NCBI RefSeq assembly: GCF_003851885.1
Contig: NZ_BHZE01000025.1
Span: forward strand, 1 to 43,436
Length of the DNA stretch: 43,436 nucleotides
From: Thermaurantimonas aggregans
GTDB lineage: Bacteria; Bacteroidota; Bacteroidia; Flavobacteriales; Schleiferiaceae
Direction of reading: 5' to 3'
The position numbers and the translations under genes are program-made. Positions 17,864 to 26,235 of this stretch are shown one piece after another (the stretch's first letter is position 1; each line of letters starts with the position of its first letter). Below the pieces are notes generated by a model that searched no databases, was not told where the DNA came from, and saw only the letters and a program-made list of their open reading frames with translations.

Positions 17864-18755
17864 AGGCCAAATGAAGCTTTTTCTTTTTAATTTGGGGCAA
17901 TATACCTATCATTCCTTGCAGTCCACCGGTGTGAATCCACAATTTTCGTACACCCGACGGTGAATTACTGTGGTGAATAAACGCATATAATGACTTGGCC
18001 GTGTACACCAGGTCGGTCATAATTCCCGATTCCAGATAAAATTCATTGGCAAATTCGAGCAATTCTGCAGTCCATTTAGCGTAGCCTCCGAAGTGATAAT
18101 CATCAGCAAAAGCCAGATTTTCAGGAACTTTTATACAGTAAAGTGACATAAAATCGCTTAAAAGTTCTATTCCATTAACTTTGAGTACCGGAACGGCAAC
18201 TACGCGGGTATGTGGAGCAGCAAGTGCTACGCCTAAGGCTGTTGTTAGGGTACCTGCCGCTAGCCATATTTCGTCATACTTTTCAAAAGTGTTTTTATAG
18301 CTTAATCTCACACCCTCGACTCCAATTGGTCCCTTGCCGCCTTCTGGCACTGTAAGCCAATTAATGTTAGATGATTGACCTAAATTTTTACTTCTTCGGT
18401 AAGCATCGGAACTCATTTTCTGGAGCTGCATACCAAGCCGTTGACACATTTCAAGGGAGGGTGTATTTTGACACAATCCGCGCACATAAGCTCGACACGG
18501 AATTTTAAATGTATAAGCTGCAAACGCAGTGGCAATTAGGTGATTTGAAAACGGACCGCCAAAGGTTTCAATGCCCTTGTTATTCTTAAGAGCTTCTCTC
18601 AAATAAAGCCAAAGTTTGCGCAACTTATTCCCTGAAATGACAGGATGTATCAAATCGTCGCGAAGAACCTTAAAGTGCTTTCCCTGAAATTCAACATCCT
18701 GTATTTCAGTTTTTAGCCAACTTGAACGAAGGAAGTTCTCAAAAAAAGCATTCAT
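17796..18755 (-). CDS. 1-aminocyclopropane-1-carboxylate deaminase/D-cysteine desulfhydrase family protein
   Basis: A fold type II PLP enzyme of the ACC deaminase/D-cysteine desulfhydrase family. The PLP lysine is Lys44 in Ser-Gly-Asn-Lys-Leu-Arg-Lys, and the catalytic serine motif is Gly-Gly-Pro-Phe-Ser-Asn-His. The Ile-His-Thr-Gly-Gly-Leu-Gln-Gly segment near the C-terminus contacts PLP phosphate. I prefer the ATG at 18755, giving 319 residues. An upstream ATG at 18833 would add 26 residues unlike the family and run 33 bp into the divergent meaB. About 20 extra residues after the Gly-Leu-Gln-Gly region run over the start of the glucosaminidase gene. Substrate is uncertain; D-cysteine is the usual guess for non-plant-associated bacteria. 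Confidence 0.85.
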   Translation of the reverse strand: MNAFFENFLRSSWLKTEIQDVEFQGKHFKVLRDDLIHPVISGNKLRKLWLYLREALKNNKGIETFGGPFSNHLIATAFAAYTFKIPCRAYVRGLCQNTPSLEMCQRLGMQLQKMSSDAYRRSKNLGQSSNINWLTVPEGGKGPIGVEGVRLSYKNTFEKYDEIWLAAGTLTTALGVALAAPHTRVVAVPVLKVNGIELLSDFMSLYCIKVPENLAFADDYHFGGYAKWTAELLEFANEFYLESGIMTDLVYTAKSLYAFIHHSNSPSGVRKLWIHTGGLQGMIGILPQIKKKKLHLAYETPLVAHLSATHLAINGPKPE

Positions 18756-18800
18756 TTCAGAACTTTCATCAGGCAAAGAACCGGTAAAGTTTGCATAGTT

Positions 18801-19814
18801 TTGGGCGTGCTTAATCCGAATTTTAAATACCATCCCAGCGAGCTGCCATCGGCAGATGAACTTTTTGAAGCTTTAAAAAATGGTGACAGGCTTGCTTTGG
18901 CAAGAGCCATTTCGCTTTTAGAAAGCACAAATCCGTCGCATCGAAAGTTGGCAGCAGAACTCATACGCCGAAGCGTGGAGGTAAAAACGGATACGCTGCG
19001 TATCGGAATCTCGGGCGTACCGGGCGTAGGAAAGAGCACATTTATCGAGGCATTCGGCAATTTTTTGATCGATGAATTTGGTTACCGAGTGGCTGTATTG
19101 GCCATTGATCCCAGCAGTCAAACGGGTGGCGGAAGCATTATGGGCGATAAAACGCGTATGGCTCGCTTAGCTTCAAGGCCAGAGGCCTTTATACGCCCTA
19201 GTCCATCTGGAAATCAACTGGGCGGTGTGAATCGCACCACGCGTGAGTCGTTGCTTCTGTGCGAAGCAGCAGGTTTCGACGTCATTTTGGTCGAAACAGT
19301 GGGTGTGGGACAAAGCGAAACTGCCGTTTATCATCTCACCGACTTTTTTATGGTTCTAATGCTGGCAAATGCCGGTGATGAACTCCAGGGCATCAAGCGC
19401 GGCATCATGGAACTCGCCCATTTGGTGGTGATTAACAAAGCTGATGGAGAAAACCTTACAGCCGCTCGAAGGGCAGCTGCAGAATATGCCCGAGCCCTGC
19501 ACCTTCTGCAAGCCGGACAGTCGCAATGGAGCCCGCATGTTTGTACGGCAAGTGCTTTGACAGGCGCCGGAATGGCTCAGGTATACGACTTCATCGACCA
19601 GTATCGACGTCTGACACATGCCACCGGATACTGGAAGCAAAATCGCCTTTTGCAGCAGAGCTATTGGTATGAGCAAGCCATTGCCAGCGCATGGAGATAT
19701 TTCTTGCAAAAGAATCCGGAGAAGTTTCAAATCTATCAGCACTTAAAATCCTTAGTGGAGTCTGGTGAGGTCGATCCTTTTTTAGCTGCTGAAGAACTCT
19801 TTGAGGATTTGTAA
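18801..19814 (+). CDS. meaB: Methylmalonyl-CoA mutase-associated GTPase MeaB
   Basis: A G3E-family P-loop GTPase that gates adenosylcobalamin delivery to, and protects, methylmalonyl-CoA mutase. Walker A is Gly-Val-Pro-Gly-Val-Gly-Lys-Ser-Thr. The family motif Ala-Ile-Asp-Pro-Ser-Ser follows, then Gly-Asp-Lys-Thr-Arg-Met, the switch segment Glu-Thr-Val-Gly-Val-Gly-Gln-Ser-Glu, and the base-recognition Asn-Lys-Ala-Asp. The C-terminal dimerisation helices are present, and 337 residues is usual. No ATG suits the start. I use the TTG at 18801, with GTG at 18807 the alternative, so the N-terminus is uncertain by a few residues. Its partners MutA and MutB are encoded 10-13 kb upstream. The gene diverges from the deaminase. 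Confidence 0.93.
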   Translation: MGVLNPNFKYHPSELPSADELFEALKNGDRLALARAISLLESTNPSHRKLAAELIRRSVEVKTDTLRIGISGVPGVGKSTFIEAFGNFLIDEFGYRVAVLAIDPSSQTGGGSIMGDKTRMARLASRPEAFIRPSPSGNQLGGVNRTTRESLLLCEAAGFDVILVETVGVGQSETAVYHLTDFFMVLMLANAGDELQGIKRGIMELAHLVVINKADGENLTAARRAAAEYARALHLLQAGQSQWSPHVCTASALTGAGMAQVYDFIDQYRRLTHATGYWKQNRLLQQSYWYEQAIASAWRYFLQKNPEKFQIYQHLKSLVESGEVDPFLAAEELFEDL

Positions 19815-19994
19815 AATTTCGATTGAAGCAGTTTACTTACACTTCTGCGGTGCCCAAATTCCTTAGGCATTTTGACTTTAAAGCCACCGTTAAAATCAGC
19901 TTTTTAAAATACTTCACAGGCTAGTTAAAATTTCTTCACTCTAAAAAATTCAGTGATTGGATTGCATTATCTGATTATATTGTAGTCGAAAATA

Positions 19995-20020
19995 TGATAA
20001 AATAATTATCAAATTATCAT
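19995..20020 (+). promoter_or_regulatory. Candidate operator: inverted TGATAA/TTATCA half-sites before dnaE2
   Basis: TGATAA at 19995-20000 and TTATCA at 20006-20011 form a perfect inverted repeat around AATAA. A second TTATCAT at 20014-20020 overlaps the start codon and pairs equally with ATGATAA. Three half-sites just before and over the start of a polymerase gene of a damage-inducible type suggest repressor control, perhaps by a LexA-like protein. AT-richness makes chance occurrence possible. Confidence 0.4.
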
Positions 20021-22961
20021 GAAAGCTACGCCGGTGGCCATGTCGTGGTATTCGCTCAGATATGGTGTGATACCTGACAATTGGTGGATAGAGTATGCTG
20101 TAGAGCAAGGCTTTCGCAGGTTGGTAGTGGCTGATATCAACAGCACATCAGCCGTATTTGACATGATGCGCCGGGGGCAGAAAGTGGGCGTGCAGGTGAT
20201 ACCAGCCATTGATGTGCGGCAAGGTGTAGAAAGGCGCTTTACCCTTGTGGCGCAGACCTGGGCCGGATTTGCCGCCATCAACGAATGGCTTACCGGCTAT
20301 CTGCACTCCGGTGAGCCGATTCCGATGCGCGCGCCTGCTCTGGAAGGCGTATTTGCCGTATATCCGCTGCGCCGAGATTGGTTTTTTTCACCCGAGTCGC
20401 ACGAGTACATTGGCATTCGTCCGCATGATCTTTCCTTATTAAGTGCATCGCCCTGGCGGTATCATGCCCAGCGGCTCATTGCGTGGCCTGTAATGGCCTT
20501 TCGTCATAAGCGCGACTACAACGCACATCGATTGCTGCGGGCCGTTGATCTGAATTGTCTGCTCAGCAAGCTTTCACCAGACCAACAGGCATCGCCGGAG
20601 GAGCGCGTGCTTACGGCTGATGAGCTTCGGCATGCGTATGATCAGCAGCCCCAGCTGGTCAGCCAGCAGGAGAGGCTTATGGATTCCTGTTGCTTTCACT
20701 ATACCTTCGGACAGATGCAAAACAAGCGGGTCTTCGGTACATCGGCCGAAGACGATTGGCAGTTGCTCCAGCAGTTGGCTGAAGAGGGTCTCAGCCGACG
20801 ATATGGAAGCGAAACACCCGAGCTGCGCGCGCGCCTTCAGAAGGAGTACGACATCATTGTACAAAAAGGATTCGTGAGCTACTACCTCATCGCTTGGGAT
20901 GTAGTGCGCTATGCAGCTCACCGAGGCTTTTTTCACGTAGGGCGGGGGAGTGGGGCCAATAGCCTGGTGGCGTACTGCATGGGCATCACCGATGTGGACC
21001 CGGTGGAGCTCGATCTGTATTTTGAGCGCTTTATCAATCTCTACCGCGAGAACCCGCCCGATTTCGATCTCGACTTCAGCTGGCGCGACCGCGACGAGGT
21101 GCTAGCCTACCTCTTCGAACGCCACGGCAGACGCCACACCGCCCTCTTGGCAGCGGTCAATACCTTTCAGTACCGGGCTGTGGTGCGCGAACTGGGCAAG
21201 GTCTTTGGCCTGCCCAAGCCTGAAATTGACCGCCTGGCCGAAGGCGACCTCTCGGCGCACAACCTCGACGACATCAGCCGAATTATACTTCGGTATGCAC
21301 AGTACCTGCACGACTACCCCAATCACCTGACCATACACGCAGGTGGGATACTCATATCCGACAAGCCTATGAGTTGGTACACGCCCACCTTTGTGCCACC
21401 CAAGGGTTTGCCCACCACTATGTTTGACATGTACATAGCTGAAGATGTAGGCCTATACAAATTCGACATCCTCAGCCAGCGCGGGCTCGGGCATATACGC
21501 GATGCTGTGGAGCTCGTGCGCGAAAACCGCGGGGAAACTATCGACATACACGATATCCCGCGTTTTAAGGCCGACCCGGCCATCAGCCGTATGCTCAGCG
21601 AAGGGCGCACCATGGGCGCCTTCTATGTAGAGTCACCGGCCATGCGCCAGTTGCTCAAAAAAATGGGTTGTACCGACTACATCAGTCTGGTAGCGGCCAG
21701 TAGCATCATACGACCGGGGGTGTCGCGCAGCGGCATGATGCGCGAGTACATTCGTCGCTACCGCTTCCCCGAGGCTCGGAAGGACGCACATCCCATCCTC
21801 TACGACATTATGCCGGAGACTTTCGGCGTAATGGTGTATCAAGAAGATGTCATCAAAGTGGCACACTACTATGCCGGTCTCACCCTTGCTGAGGCCGATG
21901 TGTTGCGCCGGGGCATGAGTGGCAAATACCGCTCGCGCGAAGAGTTTGAGCGAGTGAAAAGCCGCTTTTTCGAAAACTGCCGACAGAGGGGCTATCCCGA
22001 CGACGAAGCCGCCGAAATCTGGCGGCAGATCGAGAGCTTTGCCGGGTACTCCTTTGCCAAGGGGCATTCGGCCAGCTTTGCTGTGGAGAGCTATCAAAGC
22101 CTTTACCTGCGGGCACACTATCCGCTGGAATTTATGTGTGCCGTGATCAACAACTTCGGAGGCTTCTACACCACCGAAATGTACATACACGAGGCCCGGA
22201 TGCTCGGCGCCGACGTACAGCCCCCTTGCGTAAACCACAGCCGCGAACTCACCTGCATCACAGGCCGCACTCTATGGCTCGGCCTCGGTCTGATAAAATC
22301 TTTAGAAGCCCCGCTCATGGAGCGCCTACTGAACGAGCGCGAAACGAATGGCCCCTATACCGGCCTCGAAAACTTCTACCGCCGTGTGCGCCCCGGCCTC
22401 GAGCAGCTTAAAATCCTCATTAAAGCTGGTGCGTTTCGCTTTACTGGCCTTGACAAGAAAGAACTCTACTGGCAGGCACACTGGTTGCTGTCGGGCGAAA
22501 AGCCTAAATCCACTCAGCCGGAGCTCTTTTCAGAACCTACCGTTGACTTTACGCTCCCACATCTTGAAACGGATCCGATTGAGGAAGCATATGACCAAAT
22601 GGAGTTGCTGGGTTTTCCGCTGTGTTCGCCCTTTGATTTGGCCGTAGGGTTGCCGGCTGATCTGCTTCGGTCACGCGACCTGCCAGATTTTGTAGGTCGA
22701 GAGGTGGACTTCTACGGCTATTTGGTCACCATCAAACCCACCCGCACAGTCAAGGGTGAGCGCATGTACTTCGGCACTTGGATCGACGTGGATGGCCATT
22801 GGGCCGACAGCGTCCATTTTCCTCAGGTAGCACTTCAATATCCCTTCCGGGGCAAGGGGGTGTATCACCTCCGCGGCCGGGTATGCGAAGAGTACGGAGT
22901 GTATTCCATCGAAGTCAGTTACATGGAGAAGCTTGGAATACGATCCAAAATAGAAGTGTAA
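20019..22961 (+). CDS. dnaE2: DNA polymerase III alpha subunit-like, DnaE2-type (error-prone) polymerase
   Basis: A 980-residue C-family polymerase, shorter than replicative DnaE (about 1150-1500). The N-terminal PHP domain is degenerate: where metal-binding His-x-His is expected, the sequence reads Met-Ser-Trp-Tyr-Ser-Leu-Arg-Tyr-Gly. The polymerase core is intact, with Gly-Arg-Gly-Ser-Gly-Ala-Asn-Ser and the catalytic aspartates in Pro-Pro-Asp-Phe-Asp-Leu-Asp-Phe. A Phe-Ala-Lys-Gly-His-Ser-Ala-Ser-Phe motif is followed by a C-terminal OB fold ending Ile-Glu-Val. This layout is typical of Bacteroidota DnaE2-like translesion polymerases, often found beside a Y-family polymerase. No such partner is here. 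The gene is clearly more GC-rich than its AT-rich downstream neighbours. It stands alone with a candidate operator at its start. Confidence 0.85.
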   Translation: MKATPVAMSWYSLRYGVIPDNWWIEYAVEQGFRRLVVADINSTSAVFDMMRRGQKVGVQVIPAIDVRQGVERRFTLVAQTWAGFAAINEWLTGYLHSGEPIPMRAPALEGVFAVYPLRRDWFFSPESHEYIGIRPHDLSLLSASPWRYHAQRLIAWPVMAFRHKRDYNAHRLLRAVDLNCLLSKLSPDQQASPEERVLTADELRHAYDQQPQLVSQQERLMDSCCFHYTFGQMQNKRVFGTSAEDDWQLLQQLAEEGLSRRYGSETPELRARLQKEYDIIVQKGFVSYYLIAWDVVRYAAHRGFFHVGRGSGANSLVAYCMGITDVDPVELDLYFERFINLYRENPPDFDLDFSWRDRDEVLAYLFERHGRRHTALLAAVNTFQYRAVVRELGKVFGLPKPEIDRLAEGDLSAHNLDDISRIILRYAQYLHDYPNHLTIHAGGILISDKPMSWYTPTFVPPKGLPTTMFDMYIAEDVGLYKFDILSQRGLGHIRDAVELVRENRGETIDIHDIPRFKADPAISRMLSEGRTMGAFYVESPAMRQLLKKMGCTDYISLVAASSIIRPGVSRSGMMREYIRRYRFPEARKDAHPILYDIMPETFGVMVYQEDVIKVAHYYAGLTLAEADVLRRGMSGKYRSREEFERVKSRFFENCRQRGYPDDEAAEIWRQIESFAGYSFAKGHSASFAVESYQSLYLRAHYPLEFMCAVINNFGGFYTTEMYIHEARMLGADVQPPCVNHSRELTCITGRTLWLGLGLIKSLEAPLMERLLNERETNGPYTGLENFYRRVRPGLEQLKILIKAGAFRFTGLDKKELYWQAHWLLSGEKPKSTQPELFSEPTVDFTLPHLETDPIEEAYDQMELLGFPLCSPFDLAVGLPADLLRSRDLPDFVGREVDFYGYLVTIKPTRTVKGERMYFGTWIDVDGHWADSVHFPQVALQYPFRGKGVYHLRGRVCEEYGVYSIEVSYMEKLGIRSKIEV

Positions 22962-23043
22962 GCAATTCTCCGTAACAGCCAAAATTCAAAATCATGCAAA
23001 TGAGGTATTTTTTTAATCCTGAAAGAACTTTCAACTTTGAAAT

Positions 23044-24513
23044 ATGAGAAAAATACCCACAATCCTTGTAGTGCTCTTCGTCCTTTGGAATATTAAGTTA
23101 TCTAACGCACAAATTTTTAGCTACAGTTACAATCCTCCAAGTCAATACAATTTTAAAAGCATTTTTTTTATTAATGATCATGAATTCATTGTTCGGAATA
23201 ATGAAAAAGTTAGTAAATTCAATTTAAATTCTCCAAATCCTTTCATTGAAAAATATGCCTTCGATGGAACGCTGCTCAATAAACTCTTGCATCTAGATGA
23301 AAAGTACATCATCACGACTACTGCGATATACCAACACAACTACTTTAAAGACCTTAAAAAAGTAGCTGATTTAACAATAATATTAAGAACTAAAAAAGAT
23401 AAAGATCCCTTTGAACATCAGAAGTTTTTATTTCACAAATCAAAAAATGTATTTATTGTATCCGACAGTAAAGACCGAATAATATACATAGTCAATCCTG
23501 ACGACGGAACTACCGAGATAATAAAACTTCCAATCGAAAAAGGCGATGAAGTATTTCCACTTACTCACGAATATGTATATGTGAAGAAAAAATACAACAA
23601 AAAGAAGGGAGGAAGATCGTATATTATCTTAAATTATCGAACAAATGAAGCAATCAATACCGTGAATTTTACACCTCTTCTCACTGTCTCTGATACACTC
23701 GCATTTGTAAGTAAAGAAAGATATTATTTCATAAATATTAAAACAGGTGAACTTCTGGATTGGGTCAGTACTTTTACAAATCCAAATATTCCATGTTGTG
23801 ATCATCATTTGAGCCAAAACGGTCAATATATCATTAGCCGGGGAGGAACACTCACGTACTCTGTTTATGATATTAAAAAGAAGAAAATATTGACTTCATC
23901 TGAATTCAATTCCCGCACTGAATATTTGAATGTTTATGATAGTAGAATGCGAAATATCATCTATGATGATATGTACTATCCATTTGATGATATTGAGGTA
24001 TCGCCTGACGGTAAAAAATATATCTATTCTGAACAAAATGGCTGGGTACTTGTAGCATCTACTGACGATTATTCCAAAATTTTTCAGTACGGTAAATATT
24101 ACCCAAATTCAAATCTTAAAAGAAAACAACAAGCTTCCGGAAGTCAAAATCAGGGACGATCTTCGGCTTCAGTTCCATCGGGAGTTAGAGAACTGAACTT
24201 AAATTTCCAATCAGAGTACCAATATCAATGGTTTAATAATACGGGTACATATAAAGAAATGCAAGTAAAAATCGTGGTAACACCTACAACAATTCAGGAA
24301 TATATCTGGGGAAAAGGAGCGTATGTAGAGTGGGGTGGGCCATGCACAATTGTTCACAGTAAAAATGAAACAATTGCAAATAAAACTGGTCTATTGTATG
24401 TGTGCTCAAGTGGTAAAAAATACTTCTTTTACTCAGACAAGGGAATAAATGCAGTACGCGTGGAAACATCACAAAATAATGTCTTCGATTATCTCCATGA
24501 TTTACCGAAATAA
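23044..24513 (+). CDS. Exported protein of unknown function with beta-propeller-like repeats
   Basis: I do not recognise a family. The 489 residues begin with a clear signal peptide (Lys-Ile-Pro-Thr, then a run of Val/Leu, ending Ser-Asn-Ala-Gln). The next 330 or so residues alternate short beta strands with Asp/Asn turns and contain Val-Ser-Pro-Asp-Gly-Lys-Lys-Tyr-Ile, as in WD40- or YVTN-type propeller blades. A Ser/Gln/Gly-rich linker near residues 365-382 separates a C-terminal beta-rich domain of about 110 residues with Trp-Gly-Gly-Pro-Cys and a second Cys. The gene is AT-rich. It lies 9 bp before another secreted orphan and likely forms an operon with it. A periplasmic or surface role is likely. 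Confidence 0.7.
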   Translation: MRKIPTILVVLFVLWNIKLSNAQIFSYSYNPPSQYNFKSIFFINDHEFIVRNNEKVSKFNLNSPNPFIEKYAFDGTLLNKLLHLDEKYIITTTAIYQHNYFKDLKKVADLTIILRTKKDKDPFEHQKFLFHKSKNVFIVSDSKDRIIYIVNPDDGTTEIIKLPIEKGDEVFPLTHEYVYVKKKYNKKKGGRSYIILNYRTNEAINTVNFTPLLTVSDTLAFVSKERYYFINIKTGELLDWVSTFTNPNIPCCDHHLSQNGQYIISRGGTLTYSVYDIKKKKILTSSEFNSRTEYLNVYDSRMRNIIYDDMYYPFDDIEVSPDGKKYIYSEQNGWVLVASTDDYSKIFQYGKYYPNSNLKRKQQASGSQNQGRSSASVPSGVRELNLNFQSEYQYQWFNNTGTYKEMQVKIVVTPTTIQEYIWGKGAYVEWGGPCTIVHSKNETIANKTGLLYVCSSGKKYFFYSDKGINAVRVETSQNNVFDYLHDLPK

Positions 24514-24522
24514 ATCTTAACA

Positions 24523-25605
24523 ATGATTCATCGCAAAAATCTTATCAAAATTTCCTTTTTTTTGATATTTTGTTGTTTTTATTTTATTTCATATTTAAAT
24601 GGTCAGTCTATATTGTATCTCGAATTTCCTGAATATGGATTTAAACATAAATTTCCTTCCGGATATTCAACATTTTCTTCTTCCAAACTTGGGTCTACAT
24701 TTCCTTTTGTGAAAGGATATTCTTACTATAGACAGAGTGGTCAAAGCGGAGTAGATATTATAATGGAAATTTATAAAGGTGATTGTTTAGATCCGAATCT
24801 AGTCTTACAGCAATTTGAAAAAAATTTGAGGAATTCAGGAAATTCAAATATCACTTTCTCAGACGTTAAATCCGAAATGTACATTTCACCATTTGGCTGG
24901 CTGATATTGAAAGGTACTGCACGCAGTTTTGGCAGCAATAATTATTATCACTTTTACAATTTGTATATTAGTAAAGATTATATCGTCGCAGTACATTCCT
25001 ATGTAAAAAATGACGGATATTGGGATGAAGGATATGGAACCCTGGCTGACAAATCTGATGGCTCTGCATTTGTACCATTACCTGTAAAAAGAAATCTCAG
25101 TGCATTGGGTATGTCACTTCGAATGCAAGGTTTTTTTGTGTTATTGCCCATCAGTGGCGATTTGACAGGTTATGAATTTATTCGCTGCTCCGATAATCTG
25201 ACAGCGGATCCCCTGTTTAGAATTTTTCTCTATGAAGGCAATGTAAAAAAGCGACATGAAGCAAGAGTTTTCGAACTTCTGGCTGCTAAAAGTCAGTTGC
25301 TTGCATTCGGGACTGACAGCATCTCATGGAACGCTGAGGGTAAGAGAAAATTCTCCCGCGGAAGCCGAAGTTATTACAAGTATATGAATACCTTTTCCGA
25401 TGGAAAATCCCTCCCTCTCTTTGAAGTGTATTACACATTCACTTTCAAAGGAAAACCTTATCTCGTGCAGATGATTCTTCCGTTGAAAAAGGAATTGCTA
25501 TTAAGAGGATATCAGGAATCAAATTTTGATTTGGAATATGTAGGTCGTGAAACACTGCATTGGTACGAACAAGGCCTAATTGAGATCCTGGAGACGATAG
25601 AATAA
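24523..25605 (+). CDS. Exported protein of unknown function
   Basis: No family is recognised in this 360-residue protein. The N-terminus has a basic start, then a long hydrophobic run rich in Phe/Ile and a probable cleavage after Leu-Asn-Gly-Gln, so it should be exported. The remainder is beta-rich with many Tyr and Gly residues. It contains Phe-Pro-Glu-Tyr-Gly-Phe-Lys-His-Lys-Phe-Pro-Ser-Gly-Tyr, reminiscent of proteins whose mature part starts with a 'fsv.fP.gf' strand, but this is a weak impression. It follows its upstream neighbour by 9 bp and shares its AT-rich composition. The two probably work together. It is convergent with the tetR-type gene 13 bp away. Confidence 0.7.
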   Translation: MIHRKNLIKISFFLIFCCFYFISYLNGQSILYLEFPEYGFKHKFPSGYSTFSSSKLGSTFPFVKGYSYYRQSGQSGVDIIMEIYKGDCLDPNLVLQQFEKNLRNSGNSNITFSDVKSEMYISPFGWLILKGTARSFGSNNYYHFYNLYISKDYIVAVHSYVKNDGYWDEGYGTLADKSDGSAFVPLPVKRNLSALGMSLRMQGFFVLLPISGDLTGYEFIRCSDNLTADPLFRIFLYEGNVKKRHEARVFELLAAKSQLLAFGTDSISWNAEGKRKFSRGSRSYYKYMNTFSDGKSLPLFEVYYTFTFKGKPYLVQMILPLKKELLLRGYQESNFDLEYVGRETLHWYEQGLIEILETIE

Positions 25606-25618
25606 TTTTAGATTTTTT

Positions 25619-26146
25619 TTATCGGCGAATGCCTTCTAATAGAATCTGATAGGCTCTTTGTAGATCTTTTTCTTTCTCATTGTCTGAAGAAAAGACAATT
25701 GCACCTGAAATCATCATGATCAGCAGGGTCAGATCTTTATCGACATTAAAATCACTTCGGATTTTTTTGCTTTTTAAGGTACATTCGGCTAAGGGTTTGA
25801 AAATAGCTAACAAGCGAAGGAGAAATGTTTTTCCAGGGTCATGGAGATAGAGTGATAATTCGTGAAAGTACATGTGCATATTGGCAGTTACCAAAAGCAG
25901 CTTTTCAAAACCCCGTTCATCACACTCAAGTCTTTTTGCATACCATGTTAACATATCGAGGTTTCGTTCGAAGATTCCATGAATCAAATCTGTTTTACTT
26001 GAAAAGTGCCGGTAGAAAGTAATGCGTGAAAGCCCAGAATGTTTGATTATGTCACTTAGCGTCACCTGCGGTCCTTCTTTCATAAAAAGCTTTCTGGCTA
26101 TGCGAATGATGGTGTGTCGGCTGTGTTCTGCATCGGATCGCTTCAT
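25619..26146 (-). CDS. TetR family transcriptional regulator
   Basis: A 175-residue one-component repressor-type protein. The N-terminal helix-turn-helix reads Val-Thr-Leu-Ser-Asp-Ile-Ile-Lys-His-Ser-Gly-Leu-Ser-Arg, then Thr-Phe-Tyr-Arg-His-Phe-Ser-Ser-Lys. Both are hallmark TetR sequences. The helical C-terminal domain is a little short and not assignable to a ligand class. It is divergent from the flavoprotein/SDR genes, and a 31-bp palindrome lies between them. It therefore most likely controls that cluster and itself, with a lipid- or steroid-like ligand as a guess from the neighbours. Confidence 0.93.
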   Translation of the reverse strand: MKRSDAEHSRHTIIRIARKLFMKEGPQVTLSDIIKHSGLSRITFYRHFSSKTDLIHGIFERNLDMLTWYAKRLECDERGFEKLLLVTANMHMYFHELSLYLHDPGKTFLLRLLAIFKPLAECTLKSKKIRSDFNVDKDLTLLIMMISGAIVFSSDNEKEKDLQRAYQILLEGIRR

Positions 26147-26166
26147 GAGAAAGTTTTTTTAAAAAC

Positions 26167-26197
26167 TGATAAATGTTACAATATGTTTCATTTATCA
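26167..26197. promoter_or_regulatory. Palindromic candidate TetR operator
   Basis: A 31-bp sequence with arms TGATAAATG and CATTTATCA that match perfectly over 9 bp; 12 of 15 possible pairs are complementary across the whole site. It lies 20 bp upstream of the tetR-type start and 38 bp upstream of the flavoprotein start, exactly where a divergent-promoter operator is expected. Long interrupted palindromes of this kind are typical TetR targets. Confidence 0.65.
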
Positions 26198-26235
26198 ATT
26201 TTTTTTTTACATCGGAAAACAAAAAAACAAACATC

